From: JBLNCE01 sp050260415 | GTDB lineage: Bacteria > Bacillota > UBA4882 > JAAYXC01 | Length of the DNA stretch: 16,869 nucleotides | Direction of reading: 5' to 3' | Assembly: GCA_050260415.1 (NCBI GenBank) | Contig: JBLNCE010000021.1 | Coordinates: forward strand, 1 to 16,869 | Shown here: positions 6,879 through 14,326 of the stretch, in pieces | Layout: each line of letters begins with the position of its first letter | How positions within the stretch are numbered: position 1 is the stretch's first letter | Position numbers and translations under genes: made by a program | The notes under the pieces: model-generated | Told to the model about the DNA's origin: nothing | The model's database searches: none | Seen by the model: the letters and a program-made list of their open reading frames with translations, nothing else

Positions 6879-7622
6879 ATGGCCGGTCTGCTTGCCGATC
6901 TCCATCTCCACAGCACCCTTTCACCCTGCGCGGAGCGATCCATGACGCCGCGCGGCTTGGTGCGGGCCGCGCTCCACGCCGGTCTGGCCGCCGTCGCGGT
7001 GACCGATCACAACGCGGCCGGCAATGCGGAGGCCGTTATGCGCGAGGCGGAAGAGGTCGGAATCTGGGCCATCCCAGGCATGGAGGTGCAAACCAGGGAG
7101 GAAGTCCATCTGCTTTGTTATTTCCCCGCCCTCGATGCCTTGCGTGCCTGGGAGGGTTTCATCTGGCGGCATCTGCCCGCGCGCCCCAATGACGAACGCT
7201 TCTTTGGCCCGCAAGAGATCTACCTTCCCGGCCGCGAGACCCCGGTCGGCTGCCACCGGCTGCTGCTTACCTCCGTGGCGCTGGACCTCGAGGATGTGTA
7301 CCGCGAATCCCTGAAATATAACGGCATCTGCTTGCCGGCCCATATCGACCGGCCGGGATTCGGCCTCTTGCCGCAACTCGGCTTGATTCCGCCGATCTTT
7401 GCCGGTAGTCCGCTGGAGATCTCGGTCCAGGCCGACGCGGATACGGTTCGGAAGAAGTTCAATCTGCCTGCCGCGACACGCTTTATTCTCTCGTCGGATG
7501 CGCACCGGCCCGCGGACGTCGGCCGCCGACCCTCGGTCCTGCGGGTCGAAGCCGCCACCTGGAGCGAGTTTCTCCTGGCGGTCGAGGGCGGCCATGGGCG
7601 ATGGTTGGGATGGGAAGAATAG
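6879..7622 (+). CDS. PHP-domain phosphoesterase
   Basis: A 247-residue PHP-domain protein starting directly after the previous stop. Metal-binding motifs in order are DLHLHS (7-12), TDHN (42-45), GMEV (67-70) with His77, AHIDRPGFG (154-162, His155) and SSDAH (205-209). These are the trinuclear metal ligands of PHP phosphoesterases, so hydrolysis of a phosphomonoester or nucleotide is likely. Members of this group recur beside [FeFe] hydrogenase operons, but I know of no defined substrate. It ends the first run of tightly coupled genes; a 266-base gap follows. Confidence 0.9.
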   Translation: MAGLLADLHLHSTLSPCAERSMTPRGLVRAALHAGLAAVAVTDHNAAGNAEAVMREAEEVGIWAIPGMEVQTREEVHLLCYFPALDALRAWEGFIWRHLPARPNDERFFGPQEIYLPGRETPVGCHRLLLTSVALDLEDVYRESLKYNGICLPAHIDRPGFGLLPQLGLIPPIFAGSPLEISVQADADTVRKKFNLPAATRFILSSDAHRPADVGRRPSVLRVEAATWSEFLLAVEGGHGRWLGWEE

Positions 7623-7888
7623 GCGGCAAGCCGAGGCAATCGGCAATATGGCAAGAGGCATAGGGTCTGAGGGTGGTTTCCGAAAAGGGAGCGAAGCGCC
7701 GCTCCGCCGCGCCAGCTCATGGGGTTTAGTGCATGCAACAATATTTCACTAAAAATACCAGGTAGATCGGTTGCAAAATACCCTGCCGCGAGTTATCCTG
7801 ATACCTGGATGTATTTGTGGCGGCGGCTTTTTCGTGCACTAGAGAGCTGTTTTTTTGCCCGACTTTGTTCCAAGAGGGACAAACTGGC
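7623..7888 (+). promoter_or_regulatory. 266-base gap with dyads and a possible promoter
   Basis: No gene is seen. The gap contains a hairpin ggagcg/cgctcc (7688-7705), a dyad tttagtg (7725-7731)/cactaaa (7747-7753), and an inverted pair ccaggta (7758-7764)/tacctgg (7802-7808). TTGCAA (7771-7776) and TATCCT (7794-7799), 17 bases apart, are a weak promoter candidate inside the second dyad. A run of T (7850-7856) precedes the start of the ATPase gene without an obvious stem. The placement suggests a regulated promoter for the catalytic hydrogenase genes, unproven. Confidence 0.4.
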
Positions 7889-8476
7889 GTGCGTGAACTG
7901 GCACTACATCTCCTGGATCTGGCCCAGAACTCTTTGGCCGCGGGGGCAACGCGCCTCTGGATCGAAGTTCGGCTCGACCAACGCGCCGACCGTCTGAGCA
8001 TGGAAATCAAAGACAACGGGCGGGGCATTGCGCCGGGAATGCTGGCGCAGGTAACCGATCCGTTCGTCACGACGCGCGCCACGCGCCATGTGGGCCTAGG
8101 GCTCCCGCTCTTAAAAGCGGCGGCGGAGCGCTGCGAAGGCGCGCTCACGATCTCCTCGGTTCCCGGCGCGGGCACATCCGTAGCCTCGACCTTTCGCCTC
8201 AGCCACGTGGACAGGATGCCGCTCGGGGATCTGGCGGGTACGATCGTGGGCCTGATCGCCTGCAACCCATGGCTGGAACTGGATCTCAAGGCCGATTGGA
8301 ACGGTTTCCGCTTCGAATTCACCACGGCTGACTGCCGGCGCGTGCTCGGCGGCGAAGTGTCCTTGTGTGAACCGGTCGTCCTGACCCATCTCAAAGATTT
8401 TCTGGCAAACAGCCTTGCCGAACTGCGGCGGGAGGATGAAGCCGCCGCGGGTCTGCAATGGAAAAAAGCTCAATAG
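7889..8476 (+). CDS. Histidine-kinase-type ATPase domain protein lacking a phosphoacceptor domain
   Basis: A 195-residue protein starting at GTG 7889 (VRELALHLLDLAQNS). The GHKL motifs are the N box LALHLLDLAQNS (Asn14), G1 DNGRGIAP (42-49), F box DPFVTT (57-62) and G2 VGLGLPLLKAA (68-78). There is no DHp helix pair with a phosphorylatable His, no sensor domain and no membrane segment. The C-terminal 80 residues after the ATPase fold have no recognised domain. GAGGG (about 7875-7879) is a fair ribosome site. The frame is open upstream to 7817, but the extension is not conserved in type. Genes of this form are common immediately before hydC in Clostridia, so a regulatory role in hydrogenase expression or activity is likely. 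Confidence 0.87.
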   Translation: MRELALHLLDLAQNSLAAGATRLWIEVRLDQRADRLSMEIKDNGRGIAPGMLAQVTDPFVTTRATRHVGLGLPLLKAAAERCEGALTISSVPGAGTSVASTFRLSHVDRMPLGDLAGTIVGLIACNPWLELDLKADWNGFRFEFTTADCRRVLGGEVSLCEPVVLTHLKDFLANSLAELRREDEAAAGLQWKKAQ

Positions 8477-8515
8477 CACTGCCACCGTTGTTACCAATAA
8501 GGAGGAGGCTTTATC

Positions 8516-8998
8516 ATGTCGGGGAACGGATGTCGTTGTGAACAGGAGCTCTACAAACAACTCGATCAAGTCATTGCCGCTTATCACGGTCAGTCTGACT
8601 GCCTCATCCAGGTACTGCACAAGGCGCAGCAACTCTTCGGCTATCTCCCGGAGGAAGCACAGAAACGGGTGGCGGAAGGGTTGAATGTTTCGCTCAACGA
8701 GGTATATGGGGTGGCCTCGTTCTATTCCTTTTTCTCTTTGAAACCAAAAGGGAAACATCAGATTAGCGTCTGCCAGGGAACAGCGTGTTACGTGCGCGGA
8801 AGCAACAAAGTGCTGGAACGGTTGGAAAAGGAACTGGGGATAACCGCCGGGGATACCACGGCGGACGGAAATTTTTCCGTGGATGTCGTCCGCTGTCTGG
8901 GGGCGTGCGGCTTGGGCCCCGTGATGACCGTCGATGAAGACGTCCACGCCCGGCTGAAACCGGACCAATTGCCGTCGATCCTGAAGAAATATCGCTGA
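8516..8998 (+). CDS. hydC: NADH-dependent [FeFe] hydrogenase subunit HydC (NuoE-like, [2Fe-2S])
   Basis: A 160-residue NuoE-family protein with a thioredoxin-like fold and one [2Fe-2S] site, CQGTAC (Cys86, Cys91) and CLGAC (Cys127, Cys131). Its N-terminal helical part (LIQVLHKAQQLFGYLPEE) is also typical. In trimeric electron-bifurcating hydrogenases HydC pairs with HydB to make the NAD(H) module. The strong ribosome site AAGGAGGAGG (8499-8508) sets the ATG at 8516. The next gene, its partner, starts 227 bases later, an unusually long gap for this pair. Confidence 0.95.
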   Translation: MSGNGCRCEQELYKQLDQVIAAYHGQSDCLIQVLHKAQQLFGYLPEEAQKRVAEGLNVSLNEVYGVASFYSFFSLKPKGKHQISVCQGTACYVRGSNKVLERLEKELGITAGDTTADGNFSVDVVRCLGACGLGPVMTVDEDVHARLKPDQLPSILKKYR

Positions 8999-9225
8999 AC
9001 GCGCTCTCGAAAGATAGCCGCCGAGGTTATGTGTTGGATACAAATCAGATACAAGCAAGGCGTACAAACGTCCCATCCTCGAATTTGTAACGGGGCCGGA
9101 ATCGGGATCGCGATCGGAATGAGTTTTCAAGAAAGCCGCAGGCATGATCGTAATAGACGGTGATGACATGTACGAAACCGATTCCGATACGATACCGAAA
9201 GATCTTTGAAAGGGGAACACTGGTC
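8999..9225 (+). other. 227-base non-coding gap between hydC and hydB with paired repeats
   Basis: No convincing gene. A 9-base inverted repeat, cggaatcgg (9097-9105) with ccgattccg (9178-9186), competes with a second pairing, atcggaat (9113-9120) with attccgat (9181-9188). The palindrome gatcgcgatc lies in the left part (about 9106-9115). A 21-codon frame (ATG 9144 to TGA 9209), rich in Asp, has no good ribosome site. A long open frame on the minus strand across this gap is mostly antisense to hydC and the ATPase gene and is not believed. The paired segments might form an mRNA leader of hydB. Confidence 0.4.
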
Positions 9226-12210
9226 ATGCCGATGTACCGTTCTCATGTACTCGTCTGCGCCGGGGCCGGGTGCGTTTCCTCCGGCTGCCAGGCGGTCAAA
9301 CAAGCGCTATTGGAACAGATATCGAAATACGGTTTGGAAAACGAAGTAAGGGTCGTGGAAACGGGGTGTATGGGACCCTGCGACCTGGGTCCGGTGGTGG
9401 TAATCTATCCGGAAGGCGTATTTTATAAGCGAGTGAAACCGGAGGATACCGACGATATCGCCGGCCAACACCTGCTGAAGGGCCGCATCGTCGAGCGGTT
9501 GGTCTATCACACGCCCAGCAATGAAGCAAAGCCGACCTTCAAGGAGATTGAGTTCTTCAGCAAGCAGACACGGATTGCCCTGCGCAACGCCGGTATAATC
9601 GACCCGGAACGGGTGGAGGAATACATCGCCCGCGATGGCTACCGCGCGCTGGGTAAGGTCCTGACGGAAATGCAGCCGGAAGACGTGATCAAGGCCGTAA
9701 AAGACTCCGGCCTGCGGGGACGGGGCGGCGCCGGTTTCCCCACCGGCTTGAAGTGGGAGCTGACCGCCAATGCCAAGGGTTCGCCCAAGTATGTGGTCTG
9801 CAACGCGGACGAGGGTGACCCCGGCGCCTTTATGGACCGCAGCATCCTGGAGGGCGATCCCCACTCCGTGCTGGAAGCCATGGCCATCTGCGGTTACGCC
9901 ATCGGCGCCCAGATGGGCTACATTTACGTGCGCGCCGAATACCCGCTGGCGGTGGAACACCTGAGTACCGCCATCAAACAGGCCAGGGAATACGGCCTTC
10001 TGGGCGAGAATATCTTCGGGACCGGTTTTGGCTTTGACGTGGAAATCCGCATGGGCGCCGGCGCATTTGTCTGCGGCGAAGAAACCGCCCTCATAGCCTC
10101 CATCGAAGGCAAGCGCGGCGAGCCCAAGCCCAAGCCCCCCTTCCCGGCGAGCGAAGGGCTCTTTGGCAAACCCACCGTGCTGAATAACGTGGAAACCTGG
10201 GCCAATATCCCGCCCATCATTCTGAACGGCGCCGCCTGGTTCGCCGCCATCGGCACGGAGAAAAGCAAGGGGACCAAGGTTTTCGCCCTGGCCGGCAAGA
10301 TTAACAACACCGGCTTGGTGGAAGTGCCCATGGGCACCTCCCTGGGCGAGATCATCTACGGCGTGGGCGGCGGTATCCCGGGCGGCAAGAAATTCAAGGC
10401 CGCCCAGACCGGTGGTCCGTCCGGCGGTTGCATAACCAAGGATAACTTGAATGTGCCCGTCGATTACGACTCCCTGAAAGCCTTGGGCACCTATATCGGT
10501 TCCGGCGGTTTGATCATCATGGACGAAGACACCTGCATGGTGGATATCGCCAAGTATTTCATGGAATTTGTCCAGGATGAGTCCTGCGGCAAGTGCGCCC
10601 CCTGCCGGATTGGTACCAAGCGCATGCTGGAGATCCTCCAGCGGATCACCCGTGGCCAAGGCAGGCAGGGCGACATCGAACTCCTAATCGAATTGAGCGA
10701 GGGCATTCAGTCCGCGGCCTTGTGCGGCCTGGGACAGGGCGCGCCCAATCCGGTCTTGAGCACTATCCGGTATTTCCGGGATGAATACGAGGCCCATATC
10801 AAGGATAAGCACTGCCCGGCTTCGGTCTGCGCCTCGCTGTTCAAGTCGCCGTGTCAGAATACTTGCCCGGCTGGGGTGGACGTACCGATCTACATCGACG
10901 CCGTCAAGAACGGCAAGCCCGCCGAGGCTTACGCGACGGTGCGCAACGAGAACCCGTTCCCCATCGTCTGCGGCCGGGTTTGCCATCACCCCTGCGAGCG
11001 GAAATGCCGCCGCAGCCAGCTGGACGAACCATTGGCCATCCGCGCCTTGAAGCGCTATGCTGCGGACTATGTGCTGAACAGCGGGAATTTCCCGCCGCTC
11101 GCGACAAGAGCGCGCAAGCCCCAAAAGGTGGCCGTTATCGGCGCCGGGCCGGCCGGCCTGACCGCCGCCCACTATCTAGCCAAACAGGGTTACGGGGTAA
11201 CGGTCTTTGAAGCGCTGCCGGTAGCCGGAGGCATGATGGCCGTGGGCATCCCGGAATACCGCCTGCCAAAGAAAGCGCTCAACGCGGAGATTGACGCCAT
11301 CAAGCAACTGGGCGTGGAAATCCGCACCGGGGTCAAGATCGGCGAAGGGCTAAGCCTGGCGGATCTGCGCCGGGACCACGACGCGGTCTTCATCGCCGTG
11401 GGCGCCCATGTCGACCAGCGTCTGGGGATCCCCGGCGAAGACCAGGACGGCGTGCTCTCCGGCATTACCTTCCTGCGGGAGTTGAACTTGGGCCGGACCA
11501 TGAATCTGAAAGGCAAGAAAGTCGCGGTCATCGGCGGCGGCAACGTGGCGGCCGACGCGGCCCGCAGCGCCCTACAGATGGGGGCGGAAGCCGTCTCGGT
11601 GTACTACCGCCGGACCCGGGAGGAAATGCCGGCCATGCCGGAAGAGATCGAGGAAATGGAGCATGAGGGGATCGCCATCAATTACTTGGTCGCGCCCCTG
11701 GAAGTCATAGGCGAAAAAGGGCGGGTCAAGGGCCTGCGTCTGACCAAGATGCAGTTGGGCGAATTCGACAAGAGCGGCCGCCGCCGGCCGGCACCGGTCG
11801 CGGGCTCGGAGTTTGACGTGGACGCGGATGTGATCATCGCCGCCATCGGCCAGTCGGTGGAAACGGCGCCATTGGGGACGGAGATCAAGCTCACGCGCTG
11901 GGGGACGGTGGCAGCCGACGCGGAGACCATGGCCACCAGCGTGCCAGGCATCTTTGCCGGCGGCGACTGCGTGAGCGGTCCCGACACGGTGATCACCGCC
12001 ATCGCCGACGGCAAGAAAGCGGCGGCGGCGATCGACCGATACTTGGGCGGGGACGGCATGGTAACCGAACCTCTGACCATCGAGCGGCGGGTGAGCGGCA
12101 CCCTGATCGAACAGGTAACCCCGCGCCAGAAGTGCGGGCTGCAGGGCTTTAACGAAGCGCAGGCCTGCGCCGAGGCTTCGCGCTGCCTCCGCTGCGATGT
12201 GGCCGAGTAG
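9226..12210 (+). CDS. hydB: HydB (NuoF-like) fused to a GltD/NfnB-like FAD-NAD(P) oxidoreductase
   Basis: A 994-residue fusion. Residues 1-95 are a [2Fe-2S] thioredoxin-like domain (Cys11, 16, 48, 52). Residues 110-525 are the NuoF/HydB core with the FMN/NADH motif GRGGAGFPTGLKWE (165-178), NADEGDPGAF (193-202), a SLBB region and the [4Fe-4S] motif ESCGKCAPCR with Cys500. HydB normally continues after HxxDKxCPAxVC into a 2[4Fe-4S] ferredoxin domain. Here that junction (HIKDKHCPASVC, 524-535) passes instead into a GltD-type N-terminal cluster domain (Cys543, 547, 582, 586, 590, 594), an FAD fold (GAGPAG, 639-644) and a second dinucleotide fold (GGGNVAADAAR, 770-780). The latter is followed by YRRTREE (794-800), the arginine pattern of NADPH-using GltD. 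Expected role: electron transfer between the hydrogenase and NAD(H), with a possible extra NADP(H) site. AGGGGA (9211-9216) sets the ATG at 9226. Confidence 0.94.
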   Translation: MPMYRSHVLVCAGAGCVSSGCQAVKQALLEQISKYGLENEVRVVETGCMGPCDLGPVVVIYPEGVFYKRVKPEDTDDIAGQHLLKGRIVERLVYHTPSNEAKPTFKEIEFFSKQTRIALRNAGIIDPERVEEYIARDGYRALGKVLTEMQPEDVIKAVKDSGLRGRGGAGFPTGLKWELTANAKGSPKYVVCNADEGDPGAFMDRSILEGDPHSVLEAMAICGYAIGAQMGYIYVRAEYPLAVEHLSTAIKQAREYGLLGENIFGTGFGFDVEIRMGAGAFVCGEETALIASIEGKRGEPKPKPPFPASEGLFGKPTVLNNVETWANIPPIILNGAAWFAAIGTEKSKGTKVFALAGKINNTGLVEVPMGTSLGEIIYGVGGGIPGGKKFKAAQTGGPSGGCITKDNLNVPVDYDSLKALGTYIGSGGLIIMDEDTCMVDIAKYFMEFVQDESCGKCAPCRIGTKRMLEILQRITRGQGRQGDIELLIELSEGIQSAALCGLGQGAPNPVLSTIRYFRDEYEAHIKDKHCPASVCASLFKSPCQNTCPAGVDVPIYIDAVKNGKPAEAYATVRNENPFPIVCGRVCHHPCERKCRRSQLDEPLAIRALKRYAADYVLNSGNFPPLATRARKPQKVAVIGAGPAGLTAAHYLAKQGYGVTVFEALPVAGGMMAVGIPEYRLPKKALNAEIDAIKQLGVEIRTGVKIGEGLSLADLRRDHDAVFIAVGAHVDQRLGIPGEDQDGVLSGITFLRELNLGRTMNLKGKKVAVIGGGNVAADAARSALQMGAEAVSVYYRRTREEMPAMPEEIEEMEHEGIAINYLVAPLEVIGEKGRVKGLRLTKMQLGEFDKSGRRRPAPVAGSEFDVDADVIIAAIGQSVETAPLGTEIKLTRWGTVAADAETMATSVPGIFAGGDCVSGPDTVITAIADGKKAAAAIDRYLGGDGMVTEPLTIERRVSGTLIEQVTPRQKCGLQGFNEAQACAEASRCLRCDVAE

Positions 12211-12229
12211 AGAGGATGGAGGTACGACA

Positions 12230-13966
12230 ATGGAACAGGTGACCGTATATATCGACAAGCAACCGGTGCAGATCGAGGCGGGAGCCACCATCCTGGAGGC
12301 CGCCAAGAAAGCCGGGGTGGACATTCCGACGCTGTGCTACCTGAAGGAAATCAACGCCATCGGCGCCTGCCGCATCTGCGTGGTGCAGGTGAAGGGCGCC
12401 CGTTCCCTGCAGGCGGCCTGCGTGACGCCGGTTACGAAGGATATGGAGGTATTTACCAATACCCCGGCCGTGCGGCAGGCCCGTAAACTGACCCTGGAAC
12501 TGATCCTGTCCAACCACCCCAAGGACTGTCTGACCTGTATCCGCAACCTGAACTGCGAGTTGCAGCGGCTGGCCGAATCCTTCGGCATCCGGCAGATGCG
12601 GTTCGAGGGTGAGCGGACCAATTACCCGAACGATACTTCCACGCCGTCGCTCGTGCGGGAGCCGCAGAAGTGTATCCTGTGCCGCCGCTGCGTGGCCGTG
12701 TGCGAAAAGGTCCAGACCGTCAAGGCCATCTGGCCGCAGGAACGCGGTTTCGAGACCGTGATCGATCCGGCCTTCCACCAACCGCTGATGGATGTGGCCT
12801 GTTCGCTCTGCGGCCAGTGCGCCCTGGTCTGTCCGACCGCGGCCATCCACGAGCGCGACCAGGTGCATGAAGTCTGGGCCGCCCTGGCGGACCCCAAGAA
12901 ACACGTGGTGGTGCAGACCGCCCCGGCGGTGCGCGTTTCCCTGGGCGAGTACTTCGGCATGGAGCCGGGCGCCATCGTCACGGGCAAGATGGTGGCCGCC
13001 CTGCGGCGGGCCGGGTTTGACAAGGTCTTTGATACCGACTTCACCGCCGACCTGACGATTATGGAAGAGGGCAGCGAACTATTGGCGCGACTGGCCAACG
13101 GAGGCACCCTGCCGCTCATCACCTCCTGCAGCCCCGGCTGGATCAAGTTCATCGAACATTTCTACCCGGAACTGCTGCCCAATCTATCGACCTGCAAGTC
13201 GCCGCAGCAGATGTTCGGCGCCCTGGCCAAGACCTACTACGCGCAGAAGACCGGGATCGACCCGGCGGACATCTTCGTGGTCTCCCTCATGCCTTGCACG
13301 GCCAAGAAGTTCGAGGCCCAGCGGCCGGAGATGAATAGCAGCGGCTATACGGACGTGGACGTGGTCCTGACCACCAGGGAACTGGGCCGTCTGCTGCAGC
13401 AGGTGGGCATCGACTGGAACACGCTGCCGGAAGAGGAATACGACGCTCCCCTGGGCATCTCGACCGGCGCCGGCCTCATCTTCGGCGCCTCCGGCGGCGT
13501 GATGGAGGCTGCCCTGCGCACCGCCTATGAACTGGTGACCAAGGAAGACCTGAAGCAGATCGATTTCACCGCCGTGCGCGGCCTGCAGGGGGTAAAGGAA
13601 GCGGCCATCAATATGGGCGGCACCACGGTCAAGGTGGCGGTCACCAACGGCCTGGGCAACGCCCGCAAGGTGCTGGACAAGATCAAGGCCGGCGAGGCCG
13701 ATTACCACTTCGTGGAAGTCATGTGCTGCCCGGGCGGCTGTATCGGCGGCGGCGGCCAGCCCATCCCCACCACCGAGGAGATCCGCAACCAGCGTATCGG
13801 AGCCATATACACCGCCGACGAGCGCATGACCATCCGCAAGTCGCACCACAACCCGGCCGTGCAGGCGCTCTACCAGGAGTTCCTGGAGAAACCCCTGGGG
13901 CACAAGTCGCATGAACTGCTGCACACGAAGTACACGCCAAGGGGGAAGTTCCCGGAGAAGGCGTGA
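12230..13966 (+). CDS. hydA: [FeFe] hydrogenase catalytic subunit HydA (trimeric, group A3 type)
   Basis: A 578-residue catalytic subunit. In order: plant-type [2Fe-2S] (Cys36, 47, 50, 64), the His-Cys3 [4Fe-4S] site HPKDCLTC (His96, Cys100, 103, 109), two [4Fe-4S] motifs (Cys148-151-154-158 and Cys191-194-197-201), then the H-cluster domain with TSCSPGW (298-304), MPCTAKK (354-360) and EVMCCPGGCIGGGGQP (496-511). It reduces protons or oxidises H2 in the cytoplasm. The first motif is TSCSPGW rather than TSCCPGW, and the third has MCC rather than MAC. GGAGGT (12218-12223) lies 6 bases before the ATG, 19 bases after hydB, so the two are co-transcribed. The length fits the bifurcating or NAD(P)-linked class (HydA/HndD), not the monomeric or sensory class. 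Confidence 0.96.
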   Translation: MEQVTVYIDKQPVQIEAGATILEAAKKAGVDIPTLCYLKEINAIGACRICVVQVKGARSLQAACVTPVTKDMEVFTNTPAVRQARKLTLELILSNHPKDCLTCIRNLNCELQRLAESFGIRQMRFEGERTNYPNDTSTPSLVREPQKCILCRRCVAVCEKVQTVKAIWPQERGFETVIDPAFHQPLMDVACSLCGQCALVCPTAAIHERDQVHEVWAALADPKKHVVVQTAPAVRVSLGEYFGMEPGAIVTGKMVAALRRAGFDKVFDTDFTADLTIMEEGSELLARLANGGTLPLITSCSPGWIKFIEHFYPELLPNLSTCKSPQQMFGALAKTYYAQKTGIDPADIFVVSLMPCTAKKFEAQRPEMNSSGYTDVDVVLTTRELGRLLQQVGIDWNTLPEEEYDAPLGISTGAGLIFGASGGVMEAALRTAYELVTKEDLKQIDFTAVRGLQGVKEAAINMGGTTVKVAVTNGLGNARKVLDKIKAGEADYHFVEVMCCPGGCIGGGGQPIPTTEEIRNQRIGAIYTADERMTIRKSHHNPAVQALYQEFLEKPLGHKSHELLHTKYTPRGKFPEKA

Positions 13967-13973
13967 GAGCTTA

Positions 13974-14009
13974 GTCACGCGTCACGCGTCAAAAGTCGAA
14001 AGTCGAAAG
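13974..14009. repeat. Two back-to-back heptamer repeats after hydA
   Basis: GTCACGC occurs twice with a partial third unit (13974-13990) and is followed at once by AAAGTCG twice with a partial third (13992-14009). Both have a 7-base period, like the AAGTACT repeat at 4958. No coding or RNA function is recognised. Confidence 0.75.
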
Positions 14010-14058
14010 ATTAAAGTCATCGCGGTAAGTGGATGCCTTGGTGGCAGGTAAGTGATTG

Positions 14059-14095
14059 AAAAGCGCCCCCGCATATGCAGGGGTGCTTTTTCTTT
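14059..14095 (+). terminator. Rho-independent terminator of the hydrogenase operon
   Basis: An 11-base stem, aaaagcgcccc (14059-14069) with ggggtgctttt (14080-14090; one G-U pair), has a 10-base loop containing gcatatgc and continues into tttttcttt. It lies about 95 bases after the hydA stop. The A-tract on the left makes it potentially active in both directions. Confidence 0.9.
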
Positions 14096-14326
14096 GGCCG
14101 TTTTGAGCAAGAAAATAACCGAATCCCTGAGGCGAACCACGCCCGGCATTCCATGCCGCCCTCTCCAGGAGAGGGCAGGAGCGGCAACGGAAAACTGGCG
14201 TCTTGAGCCGCCGAGACCTCCAAGCGGGGTGGATTGTCATTTGCAGGAAATATAGGAAGGTTGACGAAGTAGTTAGGGTCCTTTTCGGCCGGGCGGGCGG
14301 CCCGGGCTGAACTGGCAGGGACGCCC
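14096..14326. other. Intergenic stretch with two GC-rich hairpins
   Basis: No gene is supported in these 231 bases. They contain a near-perfect palindrome ccctctcc-a-ggagaggg (14159-14175), flanked by gccg/cggc (14155-14158, 14182-14185), which resembles the REP-like palindromes found in many genomes. A second hairpin is ccgggc/gcccgg (14289-14305). The recombinase ribosome site AGGGA is at 14317-14321. No convincing promoter was found. Confidence 0.5.

Noticed and set aside
7849..7857. Terminator suggested by the T-run before the kinase-like ATPase gene
   Set aside because: No GC-rich stem lies directly upstream of the T-run.
9144..9209. 21-residue Asp-rich peptide between hydC and hydB
   Set aside because: No ribosome binding site, no similarity to a known family, and it overlaps the inverted repeats.
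8111..9220. 369-codon open frame on the minus strand across hydC and the 227-base gap
   Set aside because: It is antisense to clear NuoE-type and ATPase genes and has no recognisable motif; long antisense frames are common at this GC content.
9307..10659. 450-codon minus-strand frame inside hydB
   Set aside because: It mirrors the GC-rich codon pattern of the NuoF domain, whose motifs are unmistakable on the plus strand.
14155..14185. attC-like site upstream of the recombinase
   Set aside because: The palindrome has no GTT/AAC cores or paired L/R arms and resembles ordinary REP-type sequence.
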